Assembly: GCA_964401045.1 (NCBI GenBank)
Contig: CAYNXB010000085.1
Coordinates: 1-10,371 of the forward strand
Reading direction: 5' to 3'
Source of the DNA: CAYNXB01 sp964401045
GTDB lineage: Bacteria; Pseudomonadota; Alphaproteobacteria; Sphingomonadales; Sphingomonadaceae
DNA: 10,371 nt
Position 1 is the stretch's first letter. Each line of letters starts with the position of its first letter. This document shows positions 6,483 through 10,371 of this stretch, piece by piece. A model generated the notes under the pieces. It had not been told where the DNA came from. It did not search any database and was given only the letters and a program-made list of their open reading frames with translations. A program made the position numbers and the translations under genes.

Positions 6483-7165
6483 CGCTGCCCAGGAAAAGCT
6501 GGGCCGCGCCGCTCGTCGCCGCGGCGCTGTTCGCCACCGCTTGCCAGAGCCCGGCGCTCGCCGCCGAAGGCACGGTCGCCGCGCCGGTTCCGGCGGTCAA
6601 GGCGCATGAGAGCGGCACCAAGACGGCGATCTTCGCCGGCGGCTGCTTCTGGGGCATCGAAGGGGTGTTCAGCCACGTCAAGGGCGTGACCAGCGCCGTC
6701 TCCGGCTACCACGGTGGCAGCAAGGATACTGCCGGGTACGACACGGTCAGTGGCGGCAACACCGGGCACGCGGAATCGGTCAAGGTGACTTACGATCCCA
6801 AGGTCATCCGCTACGACCAGCTGCTGCAGATCTTTTTCTCGGTCGGCGCCGATCCGACCACGCTCAACTACCAGGGCCCGGACCACGGCACGCAATACCG
6901 CAGCGCGCTGGTGCCAATGAATGCGGAGCAGGCCAAGGTCGCCAAGGCCTACCTCGCACAGATGGCCAAGTCCCGCGTGTGGAAGGGCCCGATCGTGACC
7001 AAGGTCGAAAGCTACAAGGGCTTTTATCCGGCCGAAGCCTATCATCAGGACTTCATGCAGAAGAACCCCGATCAGGGGTATATCGTCCGCTTTGACAAGC
7101 CCAAGGTGGCAGCGCTCAAGTCGCTTTACCCGAAGGAATACCAGGCGGCGTTCAAGACCGGCTGA
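6479..7165 (+). CDS. msrA: Exported peptide-methionine (S)-S-oxide reductase
   Basis: MsrA reduces the S-epimer of methionine sulfoxide in oxidised proteins. The catalytic motif GGCFWG (54-59) carries C56; GYHGG, GTQYRS and the AEAYHQDF segment also match the family. The proposed GTG start (6479) yields 228 residues with an N-terminal signal: positive residues, a hydrophobic stretch (10-21), then a possible SPase I site after ALA (26-28). C22 offers an atypical lipobox (ATAC, lacking the usual Leu), so a lipoprotein is possible but less likely. Besides C22, C56 is the only cysteine, so the usual C-terminal resolving cysteines are absent. There is no fused MsrB. The GTG overlaps the micro-ORF stop. 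A TTG at 6353 after a strong Shine-Dalgarno would add 42 residues and bury the signal peptide, and is judged less likely. Confidence 0.9.
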   Translation: MTLPRKSWAAPLVAAALFATACQSPALAAEGTVAAPVPAVKAHESGTKTAIFAGGCFWGIEGVFSHVKGVTSAVSGYHGGSKDTAGYDTVSGGNTGHAESVKVTYDPKVIRYDQLLQIFFSVGADPTTLNYQGPDHGTQYRSALVPMNAEQAKVAKAYLAQMAKSRVWKGPIVTKVESYKGFYPAEAYHQDFMQKNPDQGYIVRFDKPKVAALKSLYPKEYQAAFKTG

Positions 7166-7168
7166 TAT

Positions 7169-7197
7169 TTGTCGTTTCGGGGGCGCGTGACTATATC
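7169..7197 (+). promoter_or_regulatory. Putative promoter of the Zur-like gene, leaderless type
   Basis: TTGTCG (7169-7174) and TATATC (7192-7197) each match the sigma-70 consensus at four of six positions, and the spacing is exactly 17 bp. The -10 ends six bases before the ATG, so transcription would begin at or beside the start codon. No Shine-Dalgarno is present, which fits a leaderless mRNA. Confidence 0.4.
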
Positions 7198-7203
7198 GGG
7201 TCC

Positions 7204-7665
7204 ATGTCCGGCCACAGCCATCACGAACATTCGGGCGCCAAGCTCATTTCGGCCGCCCGCGATGCGCTGACCAGCGCCGACGAACAGTGGACCGACATGC
7301 GCGAAGCGGTGTTCGAGACGCTCGCCGCGCAGGACAAGCCCGCCTCCGCCTACGACATCGCCGAATCGCTTTCGAAAAGCCGCGGCAAGCGCGTCGCCGC
7401 CAACTCGGTTTACCGCATCCTCGACCTGTTCGTGCGCAACAACCTCGCCAACCGGATCGAGAGCGCCAACGCCTACCTGGTCAACACCCACCCGGGGTGC
7501 CGGCACGATTGCATCTTCCTGATCTGCGACGCTTGCGGGCAGGCGACCCACTTCGACAACGACAACATCACCAGCGCGCTCAAGACCGCCGGGCACGACA
7601 ATGGCTTTGCCGATGTGCGCCCGGTGGTCGAGCTGCGCGGCCTGTGCAACGCCTGCGCGTCCTGA
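7204..7665 (+). CDS. Fur-family, Zur-like metal-dependent transcriptional regulator
   Basis: This 153-residue protein has the Fur fold: a winged helix with recognition region at about 48-82 (NSVYRILDLF), then a dimerisation domain. It resembles Zur more than Fur or PerR through RIES.NAY (84-91), LICDACG (106-112) and ELRGLCNAC (143-151). C108, C111, C148 and C151 should form the structural zinc site. By alignment to my recollection of E. coli Zur, the sensory ligands H77, C88, H96 and E111 correspond here to N83, N94, H101 and H116, so two are lost. H96, C99 and C103 lie nearby and could replace them. The N-terminus is His-rich (HSHHEH, 4-9), suggesting extra metal binding. It would act as a cytoplasmic dimeric repressor of metal uptake genes if Zur-like. 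It lies 38 bp after msrA and converges on the SDR gene. Confidence 0.88.
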   Translation: MSGHSHHEHSGAKLISAARDALTSADEQWTDMREAVFETLAAQDKPASAYDIAESLSKSRGKRVAANSVYRILDLFVRNNLANRIESANAYLVNTHPGCRHDCIFLICDACGQATHFDNDNITSALKTAGHDNGFADVRPVVELRGLCNACAS

Positions 7666-7676
7666 CGCGCAGCGTT
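7648..7676. terminator. Bidirectional hairpin across the convergent stop codons
   Basis: The loop CCTG (7661-7664) is closed by TGCGCGT (7654-7660) and ACGCGCA (7665-7671). After one bulged C (7653) the stem continues with AACGC (7648-7652) paired to GCGTT (7672-7676). The resulting 12-bp stem covers the TGA of the Zur-like gene and overlaps the TAA of the SDR gene. Neither strand has a T-run after it. It is likely a shared terminator or mRNA 3'-end structure for both genes. Confidence 0.55.
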
Positions 7677-8430
7677 AGAGCCGCGATCCGCCGGACGCCT
7701 CGATCACCTGCCCGGTGACCCACTTGCTGTCCGGCCCGGCGAGGAACGCCGCCACTCCGGAGATGTCGTCCGCTTGTCCCACCCGCTTCAACGCCTGCAT
7801 GCCCAGGATCGCGGCGGTGCTTTCATCGGTCGCGAACAGGGCTTCGCCCATGTCCGTCTTGATCGCGCCCGGGGCAACCGCGTTGACCCGGATGCCGCGC
7901 GGGCCGAGTGTGGCGGCGAGGCTGCGGACCAGCGTGTTCACCGCGCCCTTGGTCTGCGAATAGGCAAGAGCGCCTTCGAACGCGGCGCGCGCGACGACCG
8001 AGCTGGTGAAGATCAGCCGCGCATCGGCGGCAAACGCGTCGAGCAGCCCATTCGCGATCAGGAACGGCGCGCGTACGTTGACCGCCAACTGGCGGTCGAT
8101 CAGGTCGGCATCGGTGTCCTCGAACGAAGCGAACTCGGCGATGCCGGCGTTGTTGACCAGCACGTCGAGCTTGCGGCCCGCGAGAAGCGCCTTGGTTCGA
8201 TCGACAAGCTGGCGAACGCCTTCGGGAGTGGCGAGATCGGCCCCCACCACCTCGGCGGAACCGCCGGCGGCGGCGATCTCCGCGACCACCGCGACCGCGG
8301 CGTCGCGCGAGCGCCCGTAGTGGACGAGGACGTGCGCGCCGTCCGCAGCCAGCCGCTGCGCGATCGCCCGGCCAAGCCCGCGGGAAGCGCCGGTGACCAG
8401 CGCGATCTGATTTGCGAGTGTCTTGCTCAT
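7675..8430 (-). CDS. SDR family NAD(P)-dependent oxidoreductase
   Basis: This 251-residue protein is a classical short-chain dehydrogenase/reductase with a Rossmann fold, using NAD(P)H to oxidise or reduce an alcohol/carbonyl group in the cytoplasm. Diagnostic elements are TGASRGLG (13-20, cofactor glycine motif), NNAG (93-96), a serine pair (143-144), YSQTK with catalytic Y157 and K161, and a VNAVAPGAIKT segment (182-192). Arg40 after the second beta strand suggests NADP(H) preference. It resembles 3-oxoacyl-ACP-reductase/glucose-dehydrogenase-like SDRs, but the substrate cannot be told. ATG 8430 follows AAGGGA (minus strand, about 8442-8437) at good spacing and gives the family N-terminus; an upstream TTG at 8490 is rejected. 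It diverges from the arsR-type gene, with a palindrome between them, so it is the likely target of that regulator. Confidence 0.95.
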   Translation of the reverse strand: MSKTLANQIALVTGASRGLGRAIAQRLAADGAHVLVHYGRSRDAAVAVVAEIAAAGGSAEVVGADLATPEGVRQLVDRTKALLAGRKLDVLVNNAGIAEFASFEDTDADLIDRQLAVNVRAPFLIANGLLDAFAADARLIFTSSVVARAAFEGALAYSQTKGAVNTLVRSLAATLGPRGIRVNAVAPGAIKTDMGEALFATDESTAAILGMQALKRVGQADDISGVAAFLAGPDSKWVTGQVIEASGGSRL

Positions 8431-8495
8431 GTGAGTTCCCTTTTCCTCGGGGCCGCCCGAACGGCGGTCAGCGATCAAGTGTGTGCGCAACCCTA

Positions 8496-8518
8496 TTAGT
8501 TCAAGAATTCGGAACTAA
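8496..8518. promoter_or_regulatory. Inverted repeat, probable operator of the ArsR-type regulator
   Basis: TTAGTTC (8496-8502) and GAACTAA (8512-8518) are perfect 7-base arms around a 9-base spacer, in the AT-richer gap between the divergent SDR and arsR genes. A further TTGAAC (8525-8530) can pair as an inverted repeat with GTTCAA (8499-8504), so three GTTC/GAAC half-sites are clustered. ArsR-family dimers bind such imperfect palindromes. Its position would let one repressor control both genes. The SDR promoter itself is not clear. Confidence 0.6.
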
Positions 8519-8524
8519 GGAAAT

Positions 8525-8552
8525 TTGAACCTCCGGCAATCGCAACTATGTA
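8525..8552 (+). promoter_or_regulatory. Possible leaderless promoter of the arsR-type gene
   Basis: TTGAAC (8525-8530) matches the -35 consensus at four positions, and TATGTA (8547-8552) is a weak -10 match at 16-bp spacing. The -10 ends six bases before the ATG, and no Shine-Dalgarno precedes the gene. The -35 is also one arm of an inverted repeat, so a bound repressor would block it. Confidence 0.3.
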
Positions 8553-8558
8553 GTCGAT

Positions 8559-8888
8559 ATGTCCCGCTTCACCCACCCCCGCCTCGATGACGTTCCGCTC
8601 GCGAGCGTGCTGCACGCGCTGGCCGAGCCGGCGCGGCTTGCGATCGTGCGCCAGCTCGCCGGCGATGCGGAGAGCGGCGGCGAAGGACTCGCCTGTGTGG
8701 CGACCGCGCCGGACCTGCCGCGCGCGACCATGTCGCATCATTTCTCCGTCTTGCGTGCGGCGGGCATGATCGAATCGCGCAAACAAGGGGTGCAGGTGAT
8801 CAACCGGCTGCGGCGGGACGAGATCGAGCGGCGCTTCCCGGGCGTGCTCGCGGCCGTCCTCGCGATCCCGCCGGGCGAAGCGGGATGA
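8559..8888 (+). CDS. ArsR-family winged-helix transcriptional regulator
   Basis: This 109-residue protein is a compact ArsR/SmtB-type repressor. It has an opening helix ending in LAEPARLAIVRQL (21-33), a helix-turn-helix with the recognition sequence ATMSHHFSVLRAAGMI (56-71), and a beta-wing (IESRKQGVQV, 71-80). The classic metal-sensing ELCVCDL motif is absent and there is only one cysteine (C46), so it probably senses something other than arsenic or cadmium, such as a small organic ligand or redox state. It is divergent from the SDR gene, and the gap holds a good inverted repeat, which suggests control of itself and of the SDR. The ATG at 8559 gives the typical N-terminus; no Shine-Dalgarno is visible, so the message may be leaderless. 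dxs starts 72 bp downstream on the same strand. Confidence 0.92.
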   Translation: MSRFTHPRLDDVPLASVLHALAEPARLAIVRQLAGDAESGGEGLACVATAPDLPRATMSHHFSVLRAAGMIESRKQGVQVINRLRRDEIERRFPGVLAAVLAIPPGEAG

Positions 8889-8925
8889 GCGAAGGCTGAG
8901 GAATCGCTGAAGCGTCCGCCGTTAA

Positions 8926-8954
8926 TCGACAGGGCCGCGTGGCGCGTGTAAGCT
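8926..8954 (+). promoter_or_regulatory. Putative dxs promoter, leaderless type
   Basis: TCGACA (8926-8931) matches five of six -35 positions. TAAGCT (8949-8954) keeps the key first two and last bases of the -10, with 17-bp spacing. The -10 ends six bases before the dxs ATG, so the transcript would start at the start codon. No Shine-Dalgarno is present. Confidence 0.38.
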
Positions 8955-8960
8955 CGACAG

Positions 8961-10371
8961 ATGAGTGACTTGCCTACGACTCCGCTGCTCGACACAGTTG
9001 ATGTGCCGGCGGACATGCGCAAGCTCGAGCGCAAGCAGTTGCGCCAGCTGGCGGACGAATTGAGGAGCGAGATGATCGCCGCGGTGGGGCAGACCGGCGG
9101 TCACCTCGGCTCGGGCCTCGGCGTGGTCGAGCTGACAGTCGCGATTCATTACGTGTTCGATACACCCACTGACCGGCTGGTGTGGGACGTCGGCCACCAG
9201 GCTTATCCGCACAAGATCGTCACCGGGCGGCGCGATCGCATCCGCACCTTGCGCCAGGGCGGCGGGCTCAGCGGCTTCACGCGGCGCGCCGAGAGCGAAT
9301 ACGATCCTTTTGGCGCGGCGCACTCCTCCACCTCGATCTCGGCCGGACTCGGCTTCGCCATCGCCAACAAGCTGGCGGGCACGCCGGGCAAGGCGATCGC
9401 TGTGATCGGCGACGGCGCGATGAGCGCGGGCATGGCCTACGAGGCGATGAACAACGCCGAGGCGGCCGGCAACCGGCTGGTGGTGATCCTCAACGACAAC
9501 GACATGTCGATCGCGCCGCCGGTCGGCGGTTTGTCCGGATACCTCGCGCGGCTGGTCTCCTCCGGGCAGTATCTCGGCTTGCGCAACCTCGCGCGCAAGT
9601 TCGCGCGCGTGCTGCCGGAGCCGCTGCATCGCGCGGCGCGCAAGACCGAGGAGTACGCCCGCGGCATGGCGATGGGCGGCACCTTGTTCGAGGAGCTGGG
9701 GTTCTATTACGTCGGCCCGATCGACGGGCACGATCTCGACCAGCTCGTGCCCGTGCTCGAGAATGTGCGCGACGCCGCCGACGGGCCATGCCTGGTCCAC
9801 GTCGTCACCCGCAAGGGCAAGGGTTACGGCCCGGCGGAGGACAGCGCCGACAAGTACCACGGGGTGCAGAAGTTCGACGTCATCACCGGCGAGCAGGCCA
9901 AGAGCGCCAGCGGGCCTCCGAGCTACACTTCGGTGTTCGCCAAGGCGCTGCTCGCCGAAGCAGCGCGCGACAAGACGATCTGCGCGATCACCGCCGCGAT
10001 GCCGAGCGGCACCGGGCTCGACAAGTTCGCCGATGCTTATCCCGAGCGCGCGTTCGACGTGGGCATTGCCGAACAGCATGCGGTGACTTTTGCCGCCGGG
10101 CTCGCCGCGCAGGGCATGCGGCCGTTCTGCGCGATCTATTCGACCTTCCTCCAGCGCGCCTACGACCAGGTGGTGCACGACGTGGCGATCCAGAACCTGC
10201 CAGTGCGCTTCGCGATCGACCGCGCCGGACTGGTGGGAGCCGACGGCGCGACTCACGCCGGCAGCTTCGACGTCACCTATCTCGCCACCCTGCCCAACTT
10301 CGTGGTCATGGCCGCCGCCGACGAAGCCGAACTGGTGCATATGGTCCACACCGCGGCGCTGCATGACAGCG
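8961..10371 (+). CDS. dxs: 1-deoxy-D-xylulose-5-phosphate synthase, cut by the window end
   Basis: Dxs condenses pyruvate with glyceraldehyde 3-phosphate to DXP, the entry step of the MEP isoprenoid pathway, which also feeds thiamine and pyridoxal synthesis. About 470 of the usual roughly 640 residues are inside the window; the frame stays open to the last base. The thiamine-diphosphate domain shows GGHLGSGLG with H48, WDVGHQAYPHK, GDGAMSAGMAYEA with D151, and NDNDMSI with N180. The second transketolase-like domain carries GIAEQHAV with the catalytic Glu at 371. All expected active-site residues in the visible part are intact. ATG 8961 is used because the reading frame starts there with the family N-terminus nearby; a Shine-Dalgarno is missing. 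It follows the arsR-type gene by 72 bp and probably has its own promoter. Confidence 0.97.
   Translation, partial: MSDLPTTPLLDTVDVPADMRKLERKQLRQLADELRSEMIAAVGQTGGHLGSGLGVVELTVAIHYVFDTPTDRLVWDVGHQAYPHKIVTGRRDRIRTLRQGGGLSGFTRRAESEYDPFGAAHSSTSISAGLGFAIANKLAGTPGKAIAVIGDGAMSAGMAYEAMNNAEAAGNRLVVILNDNDMSIAPPVGGLSGYLARLVSSGQYLGLRNLARKFARVLPEPLHRAARKTEEYARGMAMGGTLFEELGFYYVGPIDGHDLDQLVPVLENVRDAADGPCLVHVVTRKGKGYGPAEDSADKYHGVQKFDVITGEQAKSASGPPSYTSVFAKALLAEAARDKTICAITAAMPSGTGLDKFADAYPERAFDVGIAEQHAVTFAAGLAAQGMRPFCAIYSTFLQRAYDQVVHDVAIQNLPVRFAIDRAGLVGADGATHAGSFDVTYLATLPNFVVMAAADEAELVHMVHTAALHDS

Noticed and set aside
4612..6681. 689-codon open frame on the minus strand
   Set aside because: It is antisense to the whole of purH, which is complete and well conserved; the product has no known motif.
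7774..8499. 241-codon plus-strand open frame opposite the SDR gene
   Set aside because: The SDR on the minus strand has all cofactor and catalytic motifs; the plus product is a mirrored artefact.
8922..10364. 480-codon open frame on the minus strand
   Set aside because: It is antisense to dxs, whose conserved motifs are continuous in the plus frame.
9182..10366. 394-codon open frame on the plus strand
   Set aside because: It overlaps dxs in another frame and gives an Arg-rich product; dxs itself is the real gene.
1..10371. Defence island, prophage, CRISPR array, biosynthetic cluster or insertion sequence
   Set aside because: No such genes, direct-repeat arrays or terminal inverted repeats were found; the identified genes are mostly ordinary chromosomal functions.

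Overview
This window looks like a GC-rich chromosomal segment from an alphaproteobacterium, most likely a sphingomonad. The evidence is the strong G/C preference at third codon positions, the protein sequences, and the gene order rpe - heparinase II/III-like - purH, which I recall from that group. The genus cannot be resolved from this sequence. I see no tRNA, rRNA, insertion sequence, CRISPR array or clear sign of recent transfer.

Layout. Positions 1-1789 hold two minus-strand genes: a secreted DUF2141 protein and, downstream of it, a cytoplasmic M20-family amidohydrolase. A 266-bp divergent region (1790-2055) follows, with two hairpins and two DnaA-box-like nonamers. Next is a tight plus-strand operon: rpe, a heparinase II/III-like gene whose ATG overlaps the rpe stop codon, and purH after a 19-nt gap. 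Downstream, a previously hidden 32-codon hydrophobic micro-ORF overlaps the GTG start of an exported MsrA by four bases. A Zur-like Fur-family regulator comes next. It converges on a minus-strand SDR oxidoreductase, and a strong hairpin spans both stop codons. The SDR diverges from a small ArsR-type regulator, with a clear inverted repeat between them. The window ends inside dxs, which runs off the right edge.

Function. Most genes are core metabolism and housekeeping: the pentose phosphate/Calvin epimerase, the last two steps of IMP synthesis, the entry step of the MEP isoprenoid pathway, and methionine sulfoxide repair outside the cytoplasm. The regulatory parts are more unusual. The Zur-like protein lacks two of the four sensory zinc ligands known from E. 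coli Zur. The ArsR/SDR pair looks like a self-contained repressor-target switch. Three genes (the Zur-like gene, arsR and dxs) lack a Shine-Dalgarno sequence and have a -10-like hexamer ending six bases before the ATG, which suggests leaderless transcripts. No wholly new multi-gene system is evident. The micro-ORF/msrA coupling and the altered Zur site are the best leads.
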